From Sphingomonas sp. Leaf20 (GTDB lineage: Bacteria; Pseudomonadota; Alphaproteobacteria; Sphingomonadales; Sphingomonadaceae), in contig NZ_LMKN01000001.1 of assembly GCF_001421535.1 (NCBI RefSeq), positions 1,586,267 to 1,650,266 of the forward strand: a stretch of DNA of 64,000 nucleotides, read 5' to 3'. Numbering within the stretch: the stretch's first letter is position 1; every line of letters starts with the position of its first letter. Positions 56,120 to 64,000 of this stretch are shown here, piece by piece. The notes beneath the pieces are model-generated. The model saw nothing but the letters and a program-made list of their open reading frames with translations, had not been told where the DNA came from and did no database searches. Position numbers and translations under genes: made by a program.

Positions 56120-58624
56120 ATGTTCAACGCTATGAGTGACGATGCGTTTGGCGGCGTGACCGCGGTCCTGGGGCCGACCAATACAGGCAAGACGCATCTC
56201 GCGATCGAGCGGATGTGCGCGCATTCCAGCGGTATGATCGGCTTTCCGCTGCGATTGCTCGCGCGCGAGGTCTATGACCGGGTGGTGGCGATCAAGGGCG
56301 CGAACCGCGTTGCTCTGGTCACCGGCGAAGAGAAGATCATGCCGCCCGATGCGCGCTGGCTGCTGTGCACCGTCGAATCGATGCCCGACCGCGATGTCGC
56401 GTTCGTCGGGCTCGACGAAGCGCAACTGGGCGCGGATCCCGAGCGGGGGCATGTCTTCACCGATCGGCTGCTCCGCGCGCGCGGCCGCGAGGAGACGATG
56501 ATCCTCGGCTCCGAAGCGCTCCGCCCGATGATCAAGGCGCTCGTTCCCAAGGCGGAGATCGTCAACCGCCCGCGCTTCTCGACGCTCAGCTATGCCGGCG
56601 CCAAGAAGATCAGCCGCCTGCCCAAGCGCTCGGCGATCGTCGCCTTCTCCGCGGAGGAGGTGTACGCGGTTGCCGAGATGCTCAGGCGGCTGCGGGGCGG
56701 TGCGGCGGTGGTGATGGGCGCGCTGTCCCCGCGCACCCGCAACGCGCAGGTCGCGATGTTCCAGGCGGGCGAGGTGGACTATCTGGTCGCGACCGACGCG
56801 ATCGGCATGGGCCTCAACATGGACGTCGCGCACGTCGCGTTTGCCAGCCTCAACAAGTTCGACGGCAAGCGCCAGCGCCGCCTGACGGTGGCCGAGATGG
56901 CGCAGATCGCGGGGCGCGCGGGGCGGCATCAGCGCGACGGCACGTTCGGCGCATTGTCCGACGACGGGCCGGGCGCGTTCCTGCCCGAGGAGGTGCTCGC
57001 GATCGAGGAGCACCGTTTCCCCCGCCTCGAGAATCTCTACTGGCGACAGGGTGAGCCCGATTTCGCGAGCATCGACGCGCTCGTCGCGAGCCTCGAGGCG
57101 CGCCCGCCGGCGGGCGTGCTGCGCGCGGCCCCGCAGGCGCTCGATCTCGGCGTACTCAAGCGGCTCGCCGAGGAGGGCTGGGTGCGCGAACGGACGCGGC
57201 ATCCCAGGATGGTCGCGCGGCTCTGGGCGGCGTGCGGGATCCCTGACTTCCGCAAGGTCGGGCTCGACCCGCATGCGCGATTCGTTTCGCGCGTGTTCGG
57301 GCATCTGAGCGAGGGGCGGGGGCACATCCCGCACCAATGGTTCGCCGACGAGATCGCGCGACTCGACACGGTCGCGGGCGACGTGCCGGTGATCGCCGGC
57401 CGGATCGCGGCGACGCGGATCTGGGCCTATATCGCGCAGCGCGCCGACTGGCTCGCCGAGCCCGCGCACTGGGCGGCGCGTACCGCCGCACTCGAGGAGC
57501 GGCTGTCGGATGCGCTGCATGCCAGCCTGACGCAGCGGTTCGTCGACAAGCGCACGACCGCGCTGATGCGACAGATCGGCGCGGACGCCGCGTCGTTGCC
57601 GGTGGTGATCGGTCCCGAGGGCGAGGTGATGGTCGAGGACCACCCGATCGGCCGGCTCGACGGGTTCCGCTTCACGGTCGCCGCCGATGCACGGGCCAGC
57701 GACAAGCGACTCCTGCTGGCGGCGGCCGAAAAGCGGCTCACGGGCGAACGGACACGCCGTGCGCAGTCGCTGGTCGATGCCGGTGACGGCGACATCCACC
57801 TGGACGATGACGCGCAGCTCGTCTGGGCGGGGCATGCGGTCGCACGGCTGGCGTCCGGGGCCTCGTTTGCCCGGCCGCGGCTGGTGCTCGACCGCTCGCT
57901 CGACTGTCTCGACAAGAGTGCGCGCGACCGGATCGAGACGCGTCTGGCGGGCTGGCTGGCGACGATGCTCGCCCGCCGGCTTGGCGCGTTGACCAGGCTC
58001 GCCGACGCCAGCCGCGACGCAAAGGCGACGCCGGCGTTGCGGATCGTCGCCGGCGCGATCGAGGCGGCGGGGGGAATCACGCCGCGGTTGCCGCTGCGAC
58101 TGTCGCTGGATGCGATCGACGCGGACGAACGCAAATGGCTGCGCAAGATCGGGATCACGATCGGTGCGCTCGACCTGTTCGATCCCCGGCTCATGAAGCC
58201 CGAGGCGGCGCGCTGGCGCCGCGCGCTTGCGACAGCACGCGGCGGCGACATCGTGGCGCCGCGGGACGGCGCGACCGTGCTCGCGCGGGGCAGCGATGGT
58301 GCGACGCTCGAGGCGGGGTTCCGTCCGCTTGGGCTTCAGGCGGTTCGCGTCGATCAGGTCGAGCGCATCGCCCGCGCGGCGCATGATGCGCGTCAGGGCC
58401 GGACGCCGTTTGCGCCCGACCCGGCATTGGCGACCTCGATCGGGCTCGACCCCGCATCGCTCGACCGGCTGATGGCGGAGCTGGGGTTCAAGGCGCTCGC
58501 CGGCGACACGCCGCGCTGGGTCTGGCGCGGGCGTCCGCCGGCACGGCCGGTGCCGCCGGCTCCGGTCGACCCGTCGCGCGCGAACGCCTTTGCCGGCCTT
58601 GCTGCACTGGTCCGCCATGGTTGA
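56120..58624 (+). CDS. SUV3-like superfamily 2 RNA/DNA helicase
   Basis: 834 residues from ATG 56120 (an ATG at 56132 is possible). Motif I 'VLGPTNTGKTHLAIERM', 'RLLAREVYDRVV', DEAQ in 'VGLDEAQLGADPERGHVFTD', motif VI 'QIAGRAGRHQRDGTFGAL'. The C-terminal helical region is SUV3-like. Mitochondrial Suv3 works with polynucleotide phosphorylase in RNA decay, which suggests an RNA role. The last codons lie just before an S4-domain RNA-binding gene. Confidence 0.88.
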   Translation: MFNAMSDDAFGGVTAVLGPTNTGKTHLAIERMCAHSSGMIGFPLRLLAREVYDRVVAIKGANRVALVTGEEKIMPPDARWLLCTVESMPDRDVAFVGLDEAQLGADPERGHVFTDRLLRARGREETMILGSEALRPMIKALVPKAEIVNRPRFSTLSYAGAKKISRLPKRSAIVAFSAEEVYAVAEMLRRLRGGAAVVMGALSPRTRNAQVAMFQAGEVDYLVATDAIGMGLNMDVAHVAFASLNKFDGKRQRRLTVAEMAQIAGRAGRHQRDGTFGALSDDGPGAFLPEEVLAIEEHRFPRLENLYWRQGEPDFASIDALVASLEARPPAGVLRAAPQALDLGVLKRLAEEGWVRERTRHPRMVARLWAACGIPDFRKVGLDPHARFVSRVFGHLSEGRGHIPHQWFADEIARLDTVAGDVPVIAGRIAATRIWAYIAQRADWLAEPAHWAARTAALEERLSDALHASLTQRFVDKRTTALMRQIGADAASLPVVIGPEGEVMVEDHPIGRLDGFRFTVAADARASDKRLLLAAAEKRLTGERTRRAQSLVDAGDGDIHLDDDAQLVWAGHAVARLASGASFARPRLVLDRSLDCLDKSARDRIETRLAGWLATMLARRLGALTRLADASRDAKATPALRIVAGAIEAAGGITPRLPLRLSLDAIDADERKWLRKIGITIGALDLFDPRLMKPEAARWRRALATARGGDIVAPRDGATVLARGSDGATLEAGFRPLGLQAVRVDQVERIARAAHDARQGRTPFAPDPALATSIGLDPASLDRLMAELGFKALAGDTPRWVWRGRPPARPVPPAPVDPSRANAFAGLAALVRHG

Positions 58625-58631
58625 AGGCGCG

Positions 58632-58925
58632 ATGCGGATCGATCGGTTCCTGTGGTTCGTGCGGCTCGCCAAGACGCGCAGCGCCGCGCAGGCGATCGCC
58701 GAGCGGGGGCATCTGCGGATCGACGGTCGCGCGATCGATCGCGCGCATTGTCCGGTCCGGGTCGGCAACGTGCTGACCTTTGCGGCGCATGATCAGGTCC
58801 GGGTGATCCGTGTCGAGGCACTCCCGGCAAGACGCGGGCCCGCCCCGGAGGCGCAGGCCTGCTATCAGGACCTGATCGCCGGCAGCACGCCGGGCGGCAC
58901 CGTCCGTGATCCGGCGTCCGAGTAA
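58632..58925 (+). CDS. hslR: S4-domain RNA-binding protein, Hsp15-like
   Basis: 97 residues from ATG 58632, with GAAGG 6 bases upstream; a shorter-spaced start at 58617 overlapping the helicase stop is possible. S4 domain: 'MRIDRFLWFVRLAKTRSAAQ', 'GHLRIDGRAIDRAHCPVRVG' and 'VLTFAAHDQVRVIRVEALPA'. Hsp15 binds stalled 50S subunits carrying nascent chain. It follows the SUV3-like helicase by 7 bases. Confidence 0.88.
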   Translation: MRIDRFLWFVRLAKTRSAAQAIAERGHLRIDGRAIDRAHCPVRVGNVLTFAAHDQVRVIRVEALPARRGPAPEAQACYQDLIAGSTPGGTVRDPASE

Positions 58926-58979
58926 TTGCGGAATTACGCGACAAGCGATCGTCGAAGCGGGCGACGTCGCAACGCCACG

Positions 58980-59066
58980 CCCGTCATCCTGACGAAAGTC
59001 AGGATCCAGGATACCAGAGGGCAGCAGGTCGTGGCTCTGGATCCTGACCTTCGTCAGGATGACGGA
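58980..59066. repeat. Double-hairpin dispersed repeat, copy 2
   Basis: Left arm 58980-59007 is identical to copy 1's left arm; right arm 59039-59066 is its inverse with two base changes. The centre (about 31 bases) is unlike that of copy 1. Lies between the S4 gene and fdxA. Confidence 0.85.
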
Positions 59067-59210
59067 ATGGTTTGGGCGGGGGAGGATGCGGGGGGCGGCA
59101 AAGCCTGATAACGTCTCGCAGAAGGCTTGCTATGATTGACGCGACCGGGAACCGCGCATAGTCGCTTTCGCGTTCGTTGCCGGAAAGGAATCCGGCCCAG
59201 GAGTTACCCA

Positions 59211-59552
59211 ATGACCTACGTCGTCACCGATGCCTGCATCCGCTGCAAGTACATGGATTGCGTGGAAGTGTGCCCGGTCGATTGCTTCTACGAGGGCGAG
59301 AACATGCTGGTGATCAATCCCAGCGAGTGCATCGATTGCGGCGTCTGCGAGCCCGAATGCCCGGCCGAGGCGATCCTTCCCGATACCGAAAGCGGTCTCG
59401 AGCAATGGCTCGAACTCAACACGACGTTCTCGGCGCAATGGCCAAACGTCACGCGCAACGACAACCAGACGCCGCCCGACGCGGATGCGATGAAGGGCGT
59501 CGAGGGCAAGTTCGACAAGTTTTTCTCGCCAGAGCCGGGCGCCGGCGACTGA
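59211..59552 (+). CDS. fdxA: Seven-iron ferredoxin FdxA
   Basis: 113 residues. '[18 protein letters not shown]' and '[16 protein letters not shown]' supply Cys for a [3Fe-4S] and a [4Fe-4S] cluster, typical of FdxA. The C-terminal tail '[13 protein letters not shown]' is the usual extension. It carries low-potential electrons. AGGAG sits about 10 bases before the ATG. Confidence 0.95.
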   Translation: MTYVVTDACIRCKYMDCVEVCPVDCFYEGENMLVINPSECIDCGVCEPECPAEAILPDTESGLEQWLELNTTFSAQWPNVTRNDNQTPPDADAMKGVEGKFDKFFSPEPGAGD

Positions 59553-59769
59553 CGATGCGCTGAAATCGTACGATAATGCGGGTTTGGGGCATGGGGGCTG
59601 CCACGACCCGCTGGTAATTTTGTTGCAAAGCTGTTAATTGGGTCCGTGACGGGCGCGATATGTCATGTCGTCCGCCTGGAGTATGTTCGAACCCTATTCC
59701 TCCACGGTGCAATCCGGCGAATGCTTCGCTGTGGCACCGCGTGGAGGCATTGATCCGGAAAGGCCCCCA

Positions 59770-60303
59770 ATGGCTGCCAAGGCACTGTCCTTCGACGTCG
59801 GTGATTTCGTCGTTTACCCCAAGCACGGAGTCGGCCGTGTGATCGAGCTGCAACGCTCGGAAATCGCCGGCATGACGCTCGAACTCTACGTCCTCCGGTT
59901 CGAGAAGGAGCGTATGACGCTCCGCGTTCCGACCAACAAGGCCGAAAGCGTCGGCATGCGCAAGCTGTCGTCCGACAAGACCATGCGCGAGGCAATGGAC
60001 ACGCTCAAGGGCAAGCCCAAGGTCAAGCGCACCATGTGGTCGCGCCGTGCGCAGGAATATGAGGCGAAGATCAACTCGGGCGACCTCGTGTCGATCGCCG
60101 AAGTGGTCCGCGACCTGTTCCGCGCCGACGACCAGCCCGAGCAGAGCTATTCCGAGCGCCAGATCTTCGAAGGCGCGACCAGCCGTCTCGCGCGCGAACT
60201 CGCCGCGATGGAAGAGATTGACGAGCCCAAGGCGCAGGAGAAGATCCTCGACATCCTCCGCGCTGCCGCGGCGATCTACAACAAGGACAAGGTGCCCGCA
60301 TAA
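59770..60303 (+). CDS. carD: CarD family transcription regulator
   Basis: 177 residues from MAAKALSFDVGDFVVYPKHG. The N-terminal RNA-polymerase-interacting Tudor-like domain ('GVGRVIELQRSEIAGMTLEL') and C-terminal helical DNA-contact domain ('RRAQEYEAKINSGDLVSIAE', 'SYSERQIFEGATSRLARELA') are complete. CarD stabilises open complexes at rRNA and other promoters. A strong terminator follows. Confidence 0.95.
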   Translation: MAAKALSFDVGDFVVYPKHGVGRVIELQRSEIAGMTLELYVLRFEKERMTLRVPTNKAESVGMRKLSSDKTMREAMDTLKGKPKVKRTMWSRRAQEYEAKINSGDLVSIAEVVRDLFRADDQPEQSYSERQIFEGATSRLARELAAMEEIDEPKAQEKILDILRAAAAIYNKDKVPA

Positions 60304-60329
60304 CCCGGCGTACCCTGTTTAGACGATGA

Positions 60330-60356
60330 GGGCGGTCCTGCGGGGCCGCCCTTTTT
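60330..60356 (+). terminator. Intrinsic terminator after carD
   Basis: GGGCGGTCC, loop TGCG, GGGGCCGCCC inverse, then TTTTT: a nine-pair stem (one T-G pair) with a tight loop and a T-run. Confidence 0.9.
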
Positions 60357-60393
60357 CGTTGTAAGGAATTCCCTTTGTAAGCCTGTCGATCGA

Positions 60394-60415
60394 GTGTATT
60401 GTTTAGGCAATACAC
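60394..60415 (+). promoter_or_regulatory. Palindromic operator before the GIN-domain gene
   Basis: GTGTATTG-TTTAGG-CAATACAC is a perfect 8-base inverted repeat with a 6-base spacer, 11 bases before the ATG at 60427, and overlaps the likely -10 region. It looks like the binding site of a dimeric repressor; the regulator is not in the window. Confidence 0.65.
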
Positions 60416-60426
60416 AGGAGGACTCG

Positions 60427-61158
60427 ATGAACGTTCTTGCGCTTGGGTTGATCATTCCGCTCGCAGCCTGCTCATTCAGCTGGAACGACGACACTGAGGG
60501 TTCGGGCGCGGCGGCGTCGGGTGCCGGAGCGACGCGGACGTACCAGGTCACCGGATTCGACGGGATCGACCTGCGCGGGTCCGACGATGTCGATGTCCGG
60601 GTCGGTGCCGGGTTCTCGATCCGGGCGGAGGGGCCTGCCGAACAGCTCGACCGGCTGCGGATCGATCGCGACGGCGACACGCTCGACATCGGACGCCAGA
60701 AGGGCAGCAATTTCGGCTGGAGCAAGGGGGCCAAGGTCAAGATCTTCGTGACGGTCCCGCGGCTGACGGATGCAAGCGTGTCGGGATCGGGCAACATGGC
60801 GATCGATCGGATCGAGGGAAGCAGCTTCGAGGGCGGGGTCGCGGGATCGGGCAATCTCGACGTCGCCGCGCTCAGGGTCGACGACGCACGCTTCTCGATC
60901 GCGGGGTCGGGCAACGTCCGTGCGAGCGGAACGGTACGCAGCCTGAAGGTCGAGATCGCCGGTTCGGGCGATGTCGATGCGACGCGGCTGCGGGCGCAAT
61001 CGGCGTCGGTCGAGGTTGCCGGTTCGGGCAGCGTCCGTGCGGTCGTCGATGGTCCGGCCCAGGTCGACATGATGGGGTCGGGCGATGTCGATCTCGGCCC
61101 GAAGGCCCGGTGCACGACATCGAAAATGGGGTCAGGGTCGGTTCGCTGCGGCGGATGA
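60427..61158 (+). CDS. Head GIN-domain (DUF2807) lipoprotein
   Basis: 243 residues. Lipobox LAAC (Cys15), then the auto-transporter-like GIN beta-helix: repeated 'GSGN' turns ('SVSGSGNMAIDRIEGSSFEG', 'GSGNLDVAALRVDDARFSIA', 'GSGNVRASGTVRSLKVEIAG', 'GSGDVDATRLRAQS'). AGGAGG ideally spaced before the ATG. Function of these proteins is not known. Followed by a second GIN gene. Confidence 0.88.
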   Translation: MNVLALGLIIPLAACSFSWNDDTEGSGAAASGAGATRTYQVTGFDGIDLRGSDDVDVRVGAGFSIRAEGPAEQLDRLRIDRDGDTLDIGRQKGSNFGWSKGAKVKIFVTVPRLTDASVSGSGNMAIDRIEGSSFEGGVAGSGNLDVAALRVDDARFSIAGSGNVRASGTVRSLKVEIAGSGDVDATRLRAQSASVEVAGSGSVRAVVDGPAQVDMMGSGDVDLGPKARCTTSKMGSGSVRCGG

Positions 61159-61207
61159 TCGTCGCGCTGCGCCTTGCGTAAGCCGGGGTAAGCGGCGACG
61201 GTCGTGT

Positions 61208-61921
61208 ATGCACCATCCGCTCGCCTCGTTGCTGCTCCTGTCCGCGTCGCTGTTGCCGATGCCCGTGGCGGCCGGTCCTGTCGCGTCCGGCCGGACCGTA
61301 TCGGTCGGCAGTTTCGATCAGCTGCGCGTCGAGGGGCCGTTCGAGGTCCGCGTCACGACCGGATCGCCGCGCGCGACGATCCTCGGCGATCCCCGCGCCG
61401 CCGAAGGGGTCAATATCCGCGTCGACGGCCGGACATTGTCCGTCCGCAAGGGAACGGGGGGCTGGGGCGAACAGCCGCGTGGCGGTGGGGCCGGGCCGAT
61501 CGTCGTGATGCTGTCGACCCCCGCGCTCGTCGCGGCGAGCGTGGCGGCGGGGGGCCGGCTGACGATCGACCGGATGCGGGGCATGCGCGTCGATACGACG
61601 GTGGGGGGCAATGCGAGCCTCGTCCTCGCGGCGGCGGAAACCGAGCAACTGAACGCCACCGTGATCGGCACCGGCCGCATGACGCTGGCAGGCCGGGTGG
61701 CACGCGCGCGGCTGATGATGAACGGCGCCGGCGCGATCGATGCGACGGCGCTGCAGGTCAACGACCTGACCGTGCACCTCGAAGGCGTCGGCGAGGTCGC
61801 AGCGGCTGCGCGCTATACCGCGCAGGTCACGAATACGGGGCTGGGGTCGGTCACCGTCGCGGGGACAGCAAAATGCCGCGTCGAGGCGGCGGCGGGTGGC
61901 CCCGTGACGTGCGGCCGCTGA
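61208..61921 (+). CDS. Second GIN-domain (DUF2807) exported protein
   Basis: 237 residues with a signal peptide ('PLASLLLLSASLLPMPVAAG'). The GIN fold is visible in 'VSVGSFDQLRVEGPFEVRVT', 'RATILGDPRAAEGVNIRVDG' and 'GNASLVLAAAETEQLNATVI'. It differs from the first copy in lacking the lipobox and GSGN regularity. Probably in the same transcript, 49 bases downstream. Confidence 0.85.
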   Translation: MHHPLASLLLLSASLLPMPVAAGPVASGRTVSVGSFDQLRVEGPFEVRVTTGSPRATILGDPRAAEGVNIRVDGRTLSVRKGTGGWGEQPRGGGAGPIVVMLSTPALVAASVAAGGRLTIDRMRGMRVDTTVGGNASLVLAAAETEQLNATVIGTGRMTLAGRVARARLMMNGAGAIDATALQVNDLTVHLEGVGEVAAAARYTAQVTNTGLGSVTVAGTAKCRVEAAAGGPVTCGR

Positions 61922-61955
61922 CGCATCCGTCCGTCGCCGCGCAGTCGAGTCACGC

Positions 61956-62372
61956 TCAGATCAGCGCCAGCTCGGCCAGCTTGGTCATCAACGCGGGGGG
62001 CATCACGTCGAGCCCCGTCGCGTCGCCGCCAAGATCGAGCGGTGCGTCGGCACCCTCCAGATAGCGCCACCCCTGATGCGCGCGCTTGGGGCGCGCCTGC
62101 ACCAGTACCAGCCTCGGGTCGATATGGATCGCGACCCGCCCGCCCTCTGCCTCGCCGAAGCCGAGGATCGGCGACCGCGCGATCAGCTGGTGCTTCAGGA
62201 TCCAGTACATCGAGCCGCCTTCGCCGACGGGCCCGGCGACCTCCTCGTGCCGCTTGGGCAGGTAGCGGGTGGTCAGGTACACGGGGCCCTCCTCACCGCG
62301 CAGCCGCAAGCGCTCCGCCAGATGGTCGACACTGTCCGCGCCGAACGCGACTTTGGTGAGGTGAAGCGGCAT
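61956..62372 (-). CDS. DUF1489 family protein
   Basis: 138 residues. 'MPLHLTKVAFGADSVDHLAE', 'YLTTRYLPKRHEEV', 'GSMYWILKHQLIARSPILGF' and 'RAHQGWRYLEGADAPLDLG' match the alphaproteobacterial DUF1489 family, whose function is unknown. Upstream neighbour on the same strand is mgtE. Confidence 0.9.
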   Translation of the reverse strand: MPLHLTKVAFGADSVDHLAERLRLRGEEGPVYLTTRYLPKRHEEVAGPVGEGGSMYWILKHQLIARSPILGFGEAEGGRVAIHIDPRLVLVQARPKRAHQGWRYLEGADAPLDLGGDATGLDVMPPALMTKLAELALI

Positions 62373-62415
62373 CCGTCTGAAAATGGGCGCTAAACCGCGC
62401 CAGTCAACCGGAAGG

Positions 62416-63825
62416 TCAACCGTGCAGCCCCCACAGGCTGGCGAGGCCGAGGAACGAGAAGAACCCCATCGTGTCGGTCATCGTCGTCACGAACACCGCC
62501 GACGAGACCGCGGGATCGATCCGGAACTTGTCGAGCGTGATCGGGACCAGCACGCCGGCAAGCCCTGCGGTGATATTGTTCGTCAGCATCGCCGCGGCGA
62601 TCACGATCGACAGATCGGAATTGCGGAAGATGACGTAGGTGCCCAGCCCGATCAGCGTGCCGAGCATCACGCCATTGGCCGTGGCGATCCGGAATTCGCG
62701 CCCGATCATCCGCTTCGTGTTCGAACTCGTCAGCTGGTTGGTCGCGAGCGCGCGGACCACGACCGCGAGCGTCTGCGTGCCCGCATTTCCGCCCATCCCC
62801 GACACGATCGGCATCAGCACCGCGAGCAGCGCGAAGCTCGCGATCGTCCCCTGGAACAGCCCGACGACCGACGACGCGACCATCGCGGTGCCCAGATTGA
62901 CCACCAGCCAGGTGAAGCGCGTGCGCACGGTCAGCCGGATCGGCTCGTTGATGTCGCCGTCGCCGGCGCCGGCGAGACGCAGCGTATCCTCGCCCGCCTC
63001 TTCCGAAATGATGTGGACGATGTCGTCGACCGTGATCATGCCGACCAGCCGGCCGCCATGATCGACCACCGCGGCGGAGATCAGCGCGTATTTCTGGAAG
63101 CGCAGCGCGACCTCTTCCTGGTCCATGTCGACCGGGATCAGCGTCTGCTCGCGCTTCATCACATCGGCGATCGCGATCCCGCGCGGCGTGCGCAGCATCC
63201 ACGACAGCTGGCACGTCCCGATCGGCTTGTGCGCGGGGTCGACGACGAAGATCTCCCAGAAATCGGTCGTCAGCTCCTCGTGCCCGCGCAGGTAATCGAT
63301 CGCGTCGCCGACGGTCCAATGCTCAGGGACAGCGATCAGCTCGCGCTGCATGAGGCGGCCGGCGGATTCCTCGGCGTAGCTCAGCGCCTCCTCGATCGCG
63401 GCGCGATCGTCGGGATCGAGCGCGCGCAGCACCGCGCGCTGCTCGTCCTCGTCCATGTCCTCGATGATCGCGACCGCGTCGTCGGTATCGAGTTCGGAGG
63501 CGAGATCGGCGACCTGGTGCGGCTCGAGTGCGTCGATCAGATCCTCGCGGACATAATCGTTCATCTCGGCGAACACGTCGCCGTCGAGCAGGTCGGTCAC
63601 CGCCCGCGCGAGGGCCGCGCGATCCTCCTGCGGGGTCAGCTCGAACAGATCGGCGATGTCGGCGGGATGCAGCGGCTCGACCAGCGCGCGCGCGCCCTCG
63701 TCGTCGCCGTCCTCGACCGCATCGAGCACCGCACGAACGAATTCGGGCCGCAACCGGTCGTCGCGGTCGAGTTGCGTCTCGGGCTGGGTTTCGATTTCGA
63801 CCTCGGGAAGCTCGAGTTCGCTCAT
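62416..63825 (-). CDS. mgtE: Magnesium transporter MgtE
   Basis: 469 residues. N-terminal helical MgtE_N domain ('LVEPLHPADIADLFELTPQE'), two CBS domains ('LMQRELIAVPEHWTVGDAID', 'VMKREQTLIPVDMDQEEVAL') and a membrane domain of five segments with 'MPIVSGMGGNAGTQTLAV'. It is a Mg2+-gated Mg2+ channel, closed by Mg2+ at the CBS/N interface. Confidence 0.96.
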   Translation of the reverse strand: MSELELPEVEIETQPETQLDRDDRLRPEFVRAVLDAVEDGDDEGARALVEPLHPADIADLFELTPQEDRAALARAVTDLLDGDVFAEMNDYVREDLIDALEPHQVADLASELDTDDAVAIIEDMDEDEQRAVLRALDPDDRAAIEEALSYAEESAGRLMQRELIAVPEHWTVGDAIDYLRGHEELTTDFWEIFVVDPAHKPIGTCQLSWMLRTPRGIAIADVMKREQTLIPVDMDQEEVALRFQKYALISAAVVDHGGRLVGMITVDDIVHIISEEAGEDTLRLAGAGDGDINEPIRLTVRTRFTWLVVNLGTAMVASSVVGLFQGTIASFALLAVLMPIVSGMGGNAGTQTLAVVVRALATNQLTSSNTKRMIGREFRIATANGVMLGTLIGLGTYVIFRNSDLSIVIAAAMLTNNITAGLAGVLVPITLDKFRIDPAVSSAVFVTTMTDTMGFFSFLGLASLWGLHG

Positions 63826-63934
63826 GGCTGCCTCCCTTAAAAGCGTGCGTCCGCGCCCTAACCCGCAATGGCGGCATTTGCCAGTCGCGGGTCGGCTCCC
63901 TATCTGCGGCGCATCAATTCAGGAGAAGACTCAA

Positions 63935-64000
63935 ATGGCTGATACCCCCGAAACGCTGACGCTGACCCTCGACGGTGGCGACGTGACGATCAAGCTGCGC
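63935..64000 (+). CDS. Probable cyclophilin-type peptidyl-prolyl isomerase, start only
   Basis: ATG at 63935 preceded by AGGAGAAGACTCAA. The 22 visible residues, starting MADTPETLTLTLDGGDVTIK and ending LR, have the beta-strand opening of cytoplasmic cyclophilins (T-L-x-G-x-V-x-I-x-L). The gene continues past the window, so the assignment rests on this start only. Confidence 0.6.
   Translation, partial: MADTPETLTLTLDGGDVTIKLR

Noticed and set aside
56111-58768. 885-residue minus-strand frame
   Set aside because: Antisense to the SUV3-like helicase; no recognisable domain.

Overview
The window looks like a core chromosomal segment of an alphaproteobacterium of the Sphingomonas type. The clues are very high GC with strongly GC-rich third codon positions, a class I lysyl-tRNA synthetase, COQ9, a cytochrome bc1 assembly chaperone (CBP3 family), CarD, DUF1489, the TIGR02186 membrane protein next to TauE/SafE, an SUV3-like helicase, an HWE-type histidine kinase and two GGAAC-N17-GTT (EcfG-like) promoter candidates. 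Assignment is by gene content only. I see no phage, insertion sequence, integrase, plasmid function or CRISPR array.

Layout. 1-4.4 kb: a partial ankyrin protein, SCO1-type copper protein, YcgN-type cysteine cluster protein, YgjP-type peptidase and a bifunctional class A PBP. 4.5-7.4 kb: a tightly overlapping minus-strand operon of a type III polyketide synthase, a methyltransferase and an FAD oxidoreductase, the only clear specialised-metabolism locus. 7.5-9.0 kb: small proteins, a MarR-like regulator and tRNA-Leu(GAG), with the only long gene-poor gap. 9.2-13.2 kb: zinc-ribbon protein, then ftsE-ftsX-DUF218-plsC coupled by 4-base overlaps. 13.2-17.6 kb: tyrA-hisC divergent from metX-GNAT-metW. 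17.7-22.5 kb: a single-domain response regulator convergent with an HWE kinase, which lies at the end of feoA-feoB-ssb. 22.6-26.4 kb: DMT transporter-COQ9, an Old Yellow Enzyme and two unknown small genes. 26.4-31.4 kb: ribH-ribBX-ribE-ribD, a small membrane protein and gltX.

31.5-39.6 kb: prs, a PilZ protein, sucC, etfB-etfA, a TonB-like protein, an M19 dipeptidase and an MFS transporter. 39.6-43.9 kb: acetylpolyamine-type deacetylase, class I lysS, bamE, CBP3-like chaperone and DUF177. 44-50.8 kb: a minus-strand run of unknown membrane protein, DinG-like helicase and SixA, then an NfrB-like glycosyltransferase and an NfrA-C-like outer membrane protein. 50.8-55.9 kb: TauE/SafE, TIGR02186, a HerA-like ATPase and an M23 peptidase. 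56.1-64 kb: SUV3-like helicase with an S4 protein, ferredoxin fdxA, carD, two GIN-domain proteins behind a palindrome, DUF1489, mgtE and the start of a cyclophilin.

Recurring structure: at least twelve gene pairs overlap by NTGA (ATGA or GTGA), pointing to pervasive translational coupling. One pair (small membrane protein/ribD) has CTGA, implying a CTG start. A double-hairpin repeat occurs at 15.3 and 59.0 kb.
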